NCBI RefSeq assembly: GCF_003144035.1
Contig: NZ_QFWT01000004.1
Coordinates: 186,001 to 250,000 of the forward strand
Source of the DNA: Vibrio albus
Lineage (GTDB): Bacteria; Pseudomonadota; Gammaproteobacteria; Enterobacterales; Vibrionaceae
Reading direction: 5' to 3'
DNA: 64,000 nt
Part shown: positions 56,849 to 64,000 of the stretch, in pieces
Layout of the letters: every line of letters starts with the position of its first letter
Position numbering within the stretch: the first letter of the stretch is position 1
Program-made: the position numbers and the translations under genes
Notes under the pieces: model-generated
Databases searched by the model: none
The model's input: only the letters and a program-made list of their open reading frames with translations
Told to the model about the DNA's origin: nothing

Positions 56849-57479
56849 TTTCCACCTCCGGGGAGTTTTTTGCCTGCTGTGATCCTTTTGCATCCGTAGT
56901 ACAGTCTGCCCGTCCGTCATCAAGTGGATTCAGCATCCATTGGCGGTATAACCGGGCATGCTCTTGCAGTTCCGCCGTGGAGGCGTGTCTCGCCCAGTAC
57001 AGAACCAGCGGCTCAATCCAATGCATCTGGCACAGGGCGGCCGTCAGTTCAAACGGCTGCAGAATTTCTTCCATCGGATAACGGTTATAGCCAGAAGCAC
57101 CAAACGCCTTCTTCGCGCCTCCGGCGGTAATGACACTGCGCCAGTATTTATCTTTTAATGCGCACCCTTTCCCGAAGGCAAACCCTTTCCCCAATACCCT
57201 GTCCAGCCATTCTTTAAGGAGAGCAGGACAGGAATACATATACAGAGGATGTTGAAACACAATAATGTCATGGCTCAGTAAAAGCTCATGTTCATGTTTC
57301 ACGTTAATAAAGAAGTCCGGATAATGGGCGTACAGATCATGAAACGTCACATTGGGCAGATCTTTCACCTGACTCAGTATCGCCTTATTTGCCACAGAGG
57401 CATCCGGATCCGGATGGACATAAATCAGCAGTATTCTGGGAGGGGTACCCTCAACTGAAGAATAGTTATTTTCTGGCAT
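56832..57479 (-). CDS. kefG: KefG-type flavodoxin-fold ancillary protein of the K+ efflux system
   Basis: A 215-residue NAD(P)H quinone oxidoreductase-like protein needed for full KefB activity. The flavodoxin-like start ILLIYVHPDPDASVANKAIL and FQHPLYMYSCPALLKEWLDR are typical. The ATG at 57479 (MPENNYSS) was chosen because AGGAAG is upstream; a longer form from 57554 would add a disordered 25-residue end. The C-terminus has an extra polar tail of about 25 residues relative to E. coli KefG. Cotranscribed with kefB. Confidence 0.87.
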   Translation of the reverse strand: MPENNYSSVEGTPPRILLIYVHPDPDASVANKAILSQVKDLPNVTFHDLYAHYPDFFINVKHEHELLLSHDIIVFQHPLYMYSCPALLKEWLDRVLGKGFAFGKGCALKDKYWRSVITAGGAKKAFGASGYNRYPMEEILQPFELTAALCQMHWIEPLVLYWARHASTAELQEHARLYRQWMLNPLDDGRADCTTDAKGSQQAKNSPEVENGNDR

Positions 57480-57647
57480 AGCAAACTTCCTGTCTGACTC
57501 TTCTGCGATAACATCGCCTGAATCGAAATTGTTATTATTTTGTTGTTCCATCATATCGTAATTTTATAAATAATCGACATTTGCGGCCATTCCCCCTACT
57601 ATTCCCGCTTCATTGCTCAATTCATCCGGCTCAGACAAAAAATTTCT

Positions 57648-59573
57648 ATGATTACGTTTTCTGATATCCAACTCCTGCGCGGCGGTAAACCTCTTCTGGA
57701 ACAGGCATCCGCGACCATTCATCCCGGTGACAAAGTCGGTCTGGTGGGAAAAAACGGCTGTGGGAAATCCACCCTGTTTGCTCTGATCAAAGACGAACTG
57801 TCGATCGACGCAGGCTCTTTCTCCTGCCCGGCACAGTGGGAGATGGCGTGGGTTGCACAGGAAACACCGGCACTTGAGCGGGCAGCATTGGAATACGTGA
57901 TCGACGGTGATCGGGAATATCGCCGTTTGGAAGACGAATTAACTGAAGCAGAACAGGCCGATAACGGCACGCTGGCCGCTGAGCTGCACGGAAAAATAGA
58001 CACCATTGGTGGCTACACCATCCGGGCCCGGGCAGCGGAACTGCTGGATGGTCTGGGTTTTTCTCAGGAACAGATGAGCTGGAGCCTGACGCAGTTTTCC
58101 GGTGGCTGGCGTATGCGTCTGAACCTGGCTCAGGCGCTGTTATGCCGATCCGATCTGCTTCTGCTCGATGAACCAACCAACCACCTAGATCTGGATGCTG
58201 TGATGTGGCTGGAACGCTGGCTGCAGAATTATCCGGGCACCCTGATCCTGATCTCCCATGACCGGGATTTTCTGGATCCCATCGTGAACCGCATCATTCA
58301 TGTCGAAAACCAGCAGTTGAACGAATACACGGGTAACTACTCTTCATTTGAAGACCAACGCGCTCAGAAACTGGTTCTGCAACAGGCTATGTATCAGAAG
58401 CAACAGAAAAAAATGTCGCACATGCAGAGCTATATCGACCGCTTCCGTTACAAGGCCTCCAAGGCAAGACAAGCCCAGAGCCGGATTAAGGCACTGGAAA
58501 GAATGGAAAAGGTGCTGCCAGCCCAGTTCGATAACCCGTTCAGCTTTGAGTTCCGTGAACCTGCCGCCCTGCCTAACCCTATCCTGATGATGGATGAAGT
58601 GTCTGCCGGTTATGGTGATAACCTGATCCTTGAGCAGATCCGCCTGAACCTGGTACCGGGCAGCCGCATCGGTCTGCTGGGCCGTAACGGTGCCGGTAAA
58701 TCGACCCTGATCAAGCTGCTGTCTGGAGAGCTAAAACAGGCGGGTGGCGAACTGACCTACTCTCAGGGGGTTAAGATTGGCTACTTTGCTCAGCACCAGT
58801 TGGAAACCCTGCACCCGGAAGAAACGCCTCTGCAGCATATGATGCAGATCGCCCCGGACAAAACCGAGCTCGAACTGAGAAACTATCTGGGCAGTTTCGG
58901 CTTTCAGGGCGACAAAGCACTAGAGAAGGTTGCCCCTTTCTCTGGCGGAGAAAAAGCACGACTGGTGCTGGCGCTGATCGTCTGGCAAAAGCCGAACCTG
59001 CTGCTGCTCGATGAACCGACCAACCACCTGGATCTGGATATGCGTCAGGCACTGACCCTTGCCCTGCAAACCTTTGAGGGTGCCATGGTTATCGTCAGCC
59101 ACGACCGTTACCTGCTGCGTGCGACCACCGATGACCTCTACCTTGTCCATGACCGTCAGGTAGCACCATTTAACGGCGACCTGAACGACTACTATAAGTG
59201 GCTGACTGAACAAAATAAGGCCGAAAAGCGAGAAGCTCAGCCGGAACGGGAAGCTAAAGATACCGCCAACAGCGCTGCTGGCCGCAAGGAACAGAAACGC
59301 CGCGAAGCCGAATTCCGAAAACAAACGGCCCCACTGCGCAAAAATCTGGAAAAACTGGAAAAGCGGATGGATAAGCTGGGTGAAACGCTGGCACAAGCAG
59401 AGGAACAGCTGGCCGATACCGACCTGTATCAGGCGGAAAACAAAACCCGGCTGAATGAAGTGATGGCGCTTCAGGCCAGTACAAAATCTGAGTTAGAAGA
59501 GGTTGAAATGGAATGGATGGATGCCCAGGAGACGCTGGAGCAGATGACAGCGGAATTTGAACAAACGGCTTAA
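57648..59573 (+). CDS. yheS: ABC-F family ATPase YheS
   Basis: A 641-residue soluble protein with two ABC domains: Walker A GKNGCGKST near residue 34 and GRNGAGKST near 345, both LSGG-like signatures, and the long linker between (AMYQKQQKKMSHMQSYIDRF). The C-terminal coiled coil (about 540-640) is present. ABC-F proteins bind the ribosomal E site; YheS homologues act on stalled ribosomes. It has no membrane domain and is divergent from kefG. Confidence 0.95.
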   Translation: MITFSDIQLLRGGKPLLEQASATIHPGDKVGLVGKNGCGKSTLFALIKDELSIDAGSFSCPAQWEMAWVAQETPALERAALEYVIDGDREYRRLEDELTEAEQADNGTLAAELHGKIDTIGGYTIRARAAELLDGLGFSQEQMSWSLTQFSGGWRMRLNLAQALLCRSDLLLLDEPTNHLDLDAVMWLERWLQNYPGTLILISHDRDFLDPIVNRIIHVENQQLNEYTGNYSSFEDQRAQKLVLQQAMYQKQQKKMSHMQSYIDRFRYKASKARQAQSRIKALERMEKVLPAQFDNPFSFEFREPAALPNPILMMDEVSAGYGDNLILEQIRLNLVPGSRIGLLGRNGAGKSTLIKLLSGELKQAGGELTYSQGVKIGYFAQHQLETLHPEETPLQHMMQIAPDKTELELRNYLGSFGFQGDKALEKVAPFSGGEKARLVLALIVWQKPNLLLLDEPTNHLDLDMRQALTLALQTFEGAMVIVSHDRYLLRATTDDLYLVHDRQVAPFNGDLNDYYKWLTEQNKAEKREAQPEREAKDTANSAAGRKEQKRREAEFRKQTAPLRKNLEKLEKRMDKLGETLAQAEEQLADTDLYQAENKTRLNEVMALQASTKSELEEVEMEWMDAQETLEQMTAEFEQTA

Positions 59574-59613
59574 AAAAATGAGGAGGGGGTTGAAGGAAAA
59601 CCACCCTCCTCAA
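59572..59613 (-). terminator. Terminator of the dctPQM operon
   Basis: A TGAGGAGGG / CCCTCCTCA stem continued by GGTT / AACC with one bulge. On the minus strand it is followed by ATTTTTTTAAG. It overlaps the yheS stop codon region and lies 52 bp after the dctM stop. Confidence 0.8.
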
Positions 59614-59634
59614 TGGACTGAGACGTTCGCTAAC

Positions 59635-59681
59635 TCATCACCTTGTTTTTACTCATAACCTTGCTTTAACTCATCACCTTA
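59635..59681 (-). repeat. 18-bp in-frame triplication at the 3' end of dctM
   Basis: Three tandem copies of about 18 bp (AAGGTGATGAGTTAAAGC, AAGGTTATGAGTAAAAAC, AAGGTGATGAGTTAG). Each codes for KVMS. The stop codon (59666-59668) is in the first copy, and the third copy is stopped again by TAG. Confidence 0.85.
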
Positions 59682-60985
59682 TTCGGTAACCAGGTCACCA
59701 CATCCGGGAAAATCATGCAGATAATCAGTACCACCAGCTGAACCAGAATAAATGGTGTTACTGACTTGTAGATATCCATCATGGTAATGCCTTTCGGCGC
59801 AATCCCTTTCAGATAGAACAAGGCAAAACCGTATGGCGGAGTCTGCACCGCAATCACAATATTCAGGATCATCAGTACCCCGAACCAGATAGGGTCGTAA
59901 CCCAGAGCCACCGCAACCGGCGTGAAGATCGGTGCGCACATCAGCACAATAATGAATTCATCGATCACAAAACCGAGCAACAACATGATGATCTGGAACA
60001 TGATGATGATCATGATCGGCGGCAGATCGATATCCTGAGCAAACCCGGCCACCATGCTCTGCACACCCATCAGCAGATGGAAGTTACTGAATACCGAAGC
60101 CCCCAGAATGATCCACATCGCCACACTCACCAGTGTTGCGGTCTGCAGACCGGACTTCATAATGATGGCCGGTTTAAAACGCTTAAACAGAATAGACAGG
60201 ATAATGGCACCCACCACACCAATCGCACCAGACTCGGTTGGAGTGGCAATACCCGCAATAATACTGCCCAGTACCGCCACTATAAGTAGCAGTGAGGATG
60301 CACCGTCACGAATGGTCCGGAACAGCTCAAAACCTTTTGGTACTTCAATCTCGTTATCTGCATCTAAAGGAGCCCTTTCCGGACGCATTTTGCACGAAAC
60401 CACCACATAACTGATCAGCAGGACAATCGTGATCAGAGCCGGAACCATAGCCCCGAGAAACATTTTACCCACGGAGTTCTGTGTCGCCGAAGCAAACATA
60501 ATCATAGGAATGCTCGGTGGGATAAGGATCCCCAGCGAGCCACCCGCCATAATAACGCCCAAAGCTAATCGCTTATCGTAGCCACGCTCCAGCATTGGTT
60601 TCAGCGCAATACTACTGGAGGTCATGATACCGGCACCAATGATCCCGACCATAGCCCCGATCATAGAGCAAACCCCGATCACACTGATCGCCAGGGATCC
60701 ACGCACGCGACCGATAGCCAACTGGCTGGCATTAAACATGGCATCGCCGATACCGGATCGAGTCAGGATCTGTCCCATATAGATATAAAGCGGAATAGCC
60801 AGAAGAATGAAGTTAAAGAACGTGGACTCTACTGTCGTCGGTATAATATTAAACAGAGCCTCGCCCCACACCACATAACCAACTCCCATGGCTATTGCGC
60901 CTAATGCCAAACCAACCTGAGCCCCTAACGCAAAAGAAGCAAGAATGCACAGCAACAGAACGACCGTTAACCACTCAATACTCAT
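59666..60985 (-). CDS. dctM: TRAP transporter large permease DctM
   Basis: A 439-residue 12-helix permease. The family segments LALGVIMAGGSLGILIPPSI and TQTPPYGFALFYLKGIAP-like VQTPPYGFALFY are present. It couples Na+ flow to uptake of an anionic substrate with DctP and DctQ. ATG 60985 (MSIEWLTVVLLL) has AAGGAG eight bases upstream; it overlaps dctQ by 11 bp. Substrate unknown. Confidence 0.92.
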   Translation of the reverse strand: MSIEWLTVVLLLCILASFALGAQVGLALGAIAMGVGYVVWGEALFNIIPTTVESTFFNFILLAIPLYIYMGQILTRSGIGDAMFNASQLAIGRVRGSLAISVIGVCSMIGAMVGIIGAGIMTSSSIALKPMLERGYDKRLALGVIMAGGSLGILIPPSIPMIMFASATQNSVGKMFLGAMVPALITIVLLISYVVVSCKMRPERAPLDADNEIEVPKGFELFRTIRDGASSLLLIVAVLGSIIAGIATPTESGAIGVVGAIILSILFKRFKPAIIMKSGLQTATLVSVAMWIILGASVFSNFHLLMGVQSMVAGFAQDIDLPPIMIIIMFQIIMLLLGFVIDEFIIVLMCAPIFTPVAVALGYDPIWFGVLMILNIVIAVQTPPYGFALFYLKGIAPKGITMMDIYKSVTPFILVQLVVLIICMIFPDVVTWLPNKVMS

Positions 60986-61592
60986 TGGCTTTCTCCTTGC
61001 TTGCCATAACCACTTTGGACGAATCCACCTTAAAAGGCTGCTCCGCCATGGCAGAATCAAATTCTACCTCTTCCTGCACCAGCTCCCTGCCGGTAATCAG
61101 ATAAAACACATGACCAATAAACTGTGCTAAATATTCAGCAATAAAAATGACCGCTGAAACCGTAATCATCAGCCAGAAGTGATGCACTGCCGGTGCCCAT
61201 TCACTCTGGGTCCGGTAATTCAGCCTCAGGCTCTCCAGGAAATGTTCACCACAGGTTTTAGCCATCAGTACCAGAAATCCGATAGCCAGTACTGCCGTTA
61301 CAAGACTGAAGCCTCTTTGTACCTTTTCCGGTACCGTGGCATAAAGGATATCCACGTTAATATGCGTTCCTTTCTGCTGCGCATAAGCGCCACCCAGTGC
61401 AGAAATATAGCCAAACAAAAACAGGGACACGTCATAGGCCCAGATAGTCGGGGCATCTAAGATATAGCGGGCAAAGACTTCAAAGGCGACGATCGCCGCC
61501 AGAACCGGCATCAGATAAGCGACCGATTCCCCGATGCGTTTCACGATATAACGTACGCTACGGCAGTACAGAAGTAATATTCTTTCCAACAT
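60975..61592 (-). CDS. dctQ: TRAP transporter small permease DctQ
   Basis: A 205-residue four-helix protein with an unusually long cytoplasmic C-terminal tail. RYILDAPTIWAYDVSLFLFG is a DctQ family signature. ATG 61592 (MLERILLL) has GAGG five bases upstream; a GTG at 61598 is less likely. It follows dctP by 50 bp. Confidence 0.88.
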   Translation of the reverse strand: MLERILLLYCRSVRYIVKRIGESVAYLMPVLAAIVAFEVFARYILDAPTIWAYDVSLFLFGYISALGGAYAQQKGTHINVDILYATVPEKVQRGFSLVTAVLAIGFLVLMAKTCGEHFLESLRLNYRTQSEWAPAVHHFWLMITVSAVIFIAEYLAQFIGHVFYLITGRELVQEEVEFDSAMAEQPFKVDSSKVVMASKEKANEY

Positions 61593-61642
61593 AAGCACCT
61601 CAAACCAGACAAGGTGAGCCGGGGCTCACCTTGTGTTATCCG

Positions 61643-62659
61643 TTATTTATTTTCCAGAATATCGATCAGCTGCTTGGAGTATTTATCCTCAGCGGCATAT
61701 TCTGCAGCCAGAGATTTACCCGCCTGTTGCCATGCCAGCTTATCCGCCTTAGATGGTGCAGGGCTCCATTTCAGACCTTTCGCTTCCATATCAGCAACCG
61801 CCTGTGATTCCCAAAGAATTGATTTGGTCATCTGCTCCTGTGCATGCACGGTCGTTGCTGCTTTTACAATCGCCTGCAGGTCTTTCGGCAGCTTATTCCA
61901 TGCTTTATTGTTCACAATAATTGGCAGAACCTGAGCACCCGCCAGAGGCAGTGGATACATATATTTCGCCACTTCCACGTGGTTACCGTCGCGGTGATCA
62001 ATCATGTTAGAACCGATGGAACCGTCGATAATGCCAGTCGCCAGTGAGGTGTAGATTTCACTCCACGCCAGAGAAACCGGGGAAGCTCCAAGGTTACGCA
62101 GAAACTTACCGTAAGCGCCCGGCGCACGGATCTTCATGCCTTTGAAGTCATCAATCGACTTAATTTCTTCTTTGGTGATGATATACACCGGTGGCTGAAT
62201 ATAAGGGTCCAGCCAGACCAGTCCCTGATCGCCATAGGCTTTTTTCAGTACGTCAGCCCAGCCTCTTTCTTGGAACAGAGTAGATAGCTCACCCACATCA
62301 TCCGTGCCGCCCGGCAGACCGATTTCCACAACACCTGCAGGCAATTCACCGGCATGCATAGACTGGAACGGTGCCCCCATCGTGATCAGACCCGATTTCA
62401 CAGCGTTCAAAATACCAGTGGTACCAACACCTTCACCGGAATACAGAACCTGAACCGAGATCCGGCCATCAGACATTGTCTCGATATTCTTTGCCAGATC
62501 TTCATACACCTCACCAAAGGCGGTACCACGACCATACAAGTTAGCAAAGCGCCAGTTATAGTCAGCGGCATAAGTCGCAACAGACGCTGTCAGCGCACTC
62601 ACTCCCAGAGATGCAGCCAACAACGTTTTCAATAATTTCTTTCCTTTTAAACCAAACAT
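61643..62659 (-). CDS. dctP: TRAP transporter substrate-binding protein DctP
   Basis: A 338-residue periplasmic receptor. Signal peptide (MFGLKGKKLLKTLLAASLG, cleaved near ATYAADY), then the DctP fold with IRAPGAYGKFLRNLGASPVS carrying the conserved substrate-carboxylate arginine (Arg in KIRAPG). ATG 62659 was chosen because AGGA precedes it. First gene of the dctPQM operon, divergent from the aldehyde dehydrogenase. Ligand probably an organic acid; cannot be resolved by eye. Confidence 0.9.
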   Translation of the reverse strand: MFGLKGKKLLKTLLAASLGVSALTASVATYAADYNWRFANLYGRGTAFGEVYEDLAKNIETMSDGRISVQVLYSGEGVGTTGILNAVKSGLITMGAPFQSMHAGELPAGVVEIGLPGGTDDVGELSTLFQERGWADVLKKAYGDQGLVWLDPYIQPPVYIITKEEIKSIDDFKGMKIRAPGAYGKFLRNLGASPVSLAWSEIYTSLATGIIDGSIGSNMIDHRDGNHVEVAKYMYPLPLAGAQVLPIIVNNKAWNKLPKDLQAIVKAATTVHAQEQMTKSILWESQAVADMEAKGLKWSPAPSKADKLAWQQAGKSLAAEYAAEDKYSKQLIDILENK

Positions 62660-62749
62660 AGAACGTCCTCTCTTCCTGATTTGTCTGTTCACTTCATTCA
62701 ATATGACCAACAGAAAAACAAGGGAACAGAACCAGTCTTAAGATTCAGA

Positions 62750-62807
62750 TGGTACCAGTTTAAAACCAGCTGGCTCTGGTACCACCCGTTTGATTTAACT
62801 GGTACTA
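62750..62807. promoter_or_regulatory. Cluster of three TGGTACYA operator-like sites
   Basis: TGGTACCA occurs at 62750-62757 and 62777-62784, and TGGTACTA at 62800-62807. Spacings are 27 and 23 bp. The 8-bp palindromes resemble the TGGTNNNACCA half-sites of GntR/FadR-type regulators. They lie in the divergent dctP / gabD gap, so one regulator probably controls both. No regulator gene is in the window. Confidence 0.55.
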
Positions 62808-62879
62808 AGGGAGCCATTTTTTTCTCGCTAACATCATCTGGAACATAGCGATAACGTGTTGCCAAAAGGAACTTGCAAC

Positions 62880-62909
62880 ATGAGTACGCCCCAAATACCT
62901 ACGTTTTAG
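62880..62909 (+). CDS. Candidate 9-residue leader peptide before the aldehyde dehydrogenase
   Basis: ATG 62880 has AGGA nine bases upstream and reads MSTPQIPTF, then TAG, ending 10 bp before the dehydrogenase ATG. The dehydrogenase itself has a weaker Shine-Dalgarno (GAGAG). Translation coupling is possible; it may be chance. Confidence 0.2.
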   Translation: MSTPQIPTF

Positions 62910-62919
62910 AGAGCCCGAT

Positions 62920-64000
62920 ATGGATTGTATTGCTAACAAAACATTGCTTAATGCCACCTGTGGTCCTGATGATGACGCGATTGCCGTTATCAACCCGGCG
63001 ACAGACACCGTGATTGGTTATATACCGTCGCTTCAGACCTCAGATATCCATGACGTTATCGAGAAATCTAAAGTTGCCCAGAAGCTATGGGCAGCAAGGC
63101 CTGCGGCTGAACGGGCTAAGTTACTGACCAGGTGGTACGAACTGGTCATTGAAAACAGTGATGACCTGGCACGAATAATGACTCTTGAGCAGGGTAAGCC
63201 TCTGACGGAAGCGAAAGGCGAAATCATCTATGGTGCATCCTTTATCCAGTGGTTTTCCGAAGAAGCCAAACGCACTTACGGTGATACTATTCCAGCGCCG
63301 ACCGACAATAAACGACTGATGACGATTAAGCAGCCAGTGGGTGTTGCCGCAGCTATCACCCCGTGGAACTTTCCGACAGCAATGATCACCCGTAAAGCCG
63401 CACCAGCGCTGGCAGCAGGGTGCAGCTTTATCACCAAACCAGCCAATCAAACGCCTCTGTCAGCCTATGCGATCACCGAACTGGCATACCAGGCCGGTAT
63501 CCCTCAGGATCTGTTGGTGATGGTGAACAACCACTCCTCTGTAGCGGTAGGCGATATCTTCTGTAGTCACCCGGATATCAGAAAGCTGTCTTTTACCGGC
63601 TCGACTCAGGTGGGCAGCCAGTTAATCAAACAGTGTGCTGACAGCGTTAAACGCACCTCTATGGAACTGGGTGGCAATGCTCCGTTTATCGTCTTCGACG
63701 ATGCCGATATCGATGAAGCGGTAAAAGGCGCGATTGCCTCCAAATTCCGTAATGCCGGACAGACCTGCGTCTGTGCCAACCGCTTTTATGTGCAGGATTC
63801 GGTCTACGACCAGTTTGTCGACAAGTTCGTCGACGCTGTCGCCGCACTGAAAGTCGGTAACGGCATTGAACCCGGCGTACAGATCGGTCCACTGGTTGAC
63901 AGCAAAGCCAAAGAAAACGTCCTCGGCTATATCACTCAGGCTAAAGAACAGGGCGCAACGGTCGCTTATGGCGGGGAAGACTTAGGCGGATTATTCGTCC
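62920..64000 (+). CDS. gabD: NAD(P)-dependent succinate-semialdehyde dehydrogenase-like (GabD), 3' end missing
   Basis: The first 360 codons of an aldehyde dehydrogenase of the succinate-semialdehyde type, running off the window. Catalytic Glu249 (SMELGGNAP) and Cys283 (AGQTCVC) are present, as is the oxyanion/cofactor segment TPWNFPTAM. It oxidises succinate semialdehyde (or a related semialdehyde) to succinate. The start ATG 62920 is followed by MDCIANKTLL. Divergent from the TRAP operon, so the transporter probably imports a compound that is degraded via this enzyme. Confidence 0.9.
   Translation, partial: MDCIANKTLLNATCGPDDDAIAVINPATDTVIGYIPSLQTSDIHDVIEKSKVAQKLWAARPAAERAKLLTRWYELVIENSDDLARIMTLEQGKPLTEAKGEIIYGASFIQWFSEEAKRTYGDTIPAPTDNKRLMTIKQPVGVAAAITPWNFPTAMITRKAAPALAAGCSFITKPANQTPLSAYAITELAYQAGIPQDLLVMVNNHSSVAVGDIFCSHPDIRKLSFTGSTQVGSQLIKQCADSVKRTSMELGGNAPFIVFDDADIDEAVKGAIASKFRNAGQTCVCANRFYVQDSVYDQFVDKFVDAVAALKVGNGIEPGVQIGPLVDSKAKENVLGYITQAKEQGATVAYGGEDLGGLFV

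Overview
The window looks like a stretch of the main chromosome of a marine gammaproteobacterium, most probably a Vibrio. The evidence is the unbroken S10-spc-alpha ribosomal super-operon with str next to it, the flanking order thiBPQ-ubiX-mpl-fbp-tamBA, and the order yheO-tusDCB, fkpA, slyX/slyD, kefB/kefG, yheS. The zrg zinc-uptake cluster (DUF2796 protein plus a LolCDE/MacB-like ABC pair plus a DUF3299 protein) is typical of Vibrionaceae. No rRNA, tRNA, CRISPR, prophage or complete insertion sequence was found.

Layout. 1-3,500: tail of a TAXI-type TRAP receptor, a fused TRAP permease and a UspA protein. 3,650-10,090: a D-2-hydroxyacid dehydrogenase, rluA and rapA on the minus strand, then a PIN-PhoH ATPase on the plus strand. 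10,096-13,550: thiBPQ thiamine importer behind a TPP riboswitch. 13,593-16,947: ubiX, mpl and fbp. 17,053-22,554: tamB, tamA and ytfK (envelope biogenesis and a stringent-response partner). 22,869-26,073: zrgABCD-like zinc-uptake operon with an 11-fold Glu-His hexamer repeat and a Zur-like palindrome upstream. 26,102-27,440: a candidate unannotated small membrane protein and a TIGR03899-type protein of unknown function. 27,460-30,914: ytfB/oapA-like gene, fklB, a DUF2780 protein and an O-acetylhomoserine sulfhydrylase.

31,153-49,852 on the minus strand is the translation core: str (rpsL-rpsG-fusA-tuf), S10 (rpsJ to rpsQ), spc (rplN to rpmJ with secY) and alpha (rpsM-rpsK-rpsD-rpoA-rplQ). Promoters can be read upstream of rpsL, rpsJ, rplN and rpsM. 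There is a candidate S10 leader, an alpha leader fold, and a strong intrinsic terminator between S10 and spc. 50,035-51,816 holds tusBCD and yheO. 51,988-57,479 holds fkpA, a WD40 lipoprotein, slyX, slyD, kefB and kefG. 57,648-59,573 is the ABC-F protein YheS. The right end has a second TRAP transporter (dctPQM type) divergent from a gabD-like aldehyde dehydrogenase that runs off the window; three TGGTACYA half-palindromes lie between them.

The most interesting non-coding signal is a dispersed modular repeat family. It is built from CTAG-rich heptamers (TCTCTAG/TAGAAAC) and AGAATACAGAGCG-type modules around short GC palindromes. It sits in at least six intergenic gaps and supplies or abuts the TAG stop codons of several genes. 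A second repeat type, an inverted REP pair (REPIN-like), lies between tuf and rpsJ. The small membrane ORF at 26,102-26,257 and the operator-like inverted repeat beside it are the best candidates for an undescribed gene. All functional calls come from reading the sequence and from family knowledge; no database search was run.
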